Shown here one piece after another: positions 5,474 through 5,520 of a stretch of 5,520 bases of DNA. The translations under genes and the position numbers were made by a program. This stretch comes from CALKWS01 sp035302405 (GTDB lineage Bacteria > Actinomycetota > Actinomycetes > Actinomycetales > Beutenbergiaceae), in the NCBI GenBank assembly GCA_035302405.1, contig DATGSR010000043.1, positions 1 to 5,520 on the forward strand. The letters run 5' to 3'. Under the pieces are notes generated by a model that searched no databases, was not told the origin of the DNA, and saw nothing but the letters and a program-made list of their open reading frames with translations. Within the stretch, counting starts at the first letter, position 1. Each line of letters opens with the position of its first letter.

Positions 5474-5520
5474 GCCGGCGCTCCTGACCGGTGCCCACCC
5501 GCAGGCACCTTCGCGGCCGG

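Noticed and set aside
5179..5508. Minus-strand open frame after ectD
   Set aside because: It runs through all three hairpins and into the ectD 3' end, has a Pro/Arg/Gly-rich translation without motifs, and no convincing ribosome binding site.
1..5520. CRISPR array, tRNA or rRNA gene, insertion sequence or phage genes
   Set aside because: No regularly spaced repeats beyond two copies, no cloverleaf or rRNA sequence recognised by eye, and no transposase, integrase or phage protein in any frame.

Overview
The window is high-GC DNA whose long, strongly biased coding frames and gene content point to an actinomycete (Actinomycetota). The clues are an LppM-type lipoprotein, an Xfp-type phosphoketolase, an ectoine hydroxylase and GC-rich hairpins without U-tracts. 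The ectoine hydroxylase suggests a salt-, heat- or drought-tolerant organism. I cannot name a genus with confidence.

Layout, left to right. Positions 2-1618 (+) hold the C-terminal two thirds of a phosphoketolase; its start lies off the left edge. A short leader with an exact 22-bp direct repeat leads into an LppM-family lipoprotein gene (about 1756-2481, +) with a lipobox near the N-terminus and a membrane helix plus poly-arginine tail at the C-terminus. A 197-bp convergent gap (2482-2678) holds a perfect 12-bp inverted repeat, probably a shared terminator. An amidase-signature-family hydrolase follows on the minus strand (2679-4121). A 252-bp divergent region (4122-4373) carries a perfect TTGACTAGTCAA palindrome, further TTGAC half-sites and a foldable leader. 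Then comes ectD, ectoine 5-hydroxylase (4374-5273, +), with a good ribosome binding site and a GTG start. The last 247 bp hold no convincing gene but contain three successive GC-rich hairpins.

How the genes relate. EctD makes the compatible solute 5-hydroxyectoine from ectoine. No ectA, ectB or ectC lies next to it inside the window: the upstream neighbour is the divergent amidase and no gene follows within 247 bp, so ectD looks like a stand-alone transcription unit. The phosphoketolase makes acetyl-phosphate from xylulose-5-phosphate or fructose-6-phosphate. I see no direct biochemical link between it, the lipoprotein, the amidase and EctD. The window looks mostly like ordinary chromosome. 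The points most worth a second look are non-coding: the palindrome shared by amidase and ectD, the ectD leader fold, the hairpin series after ectD, and the two in-frame tandem repeats around the start of the lipoprotein gene.
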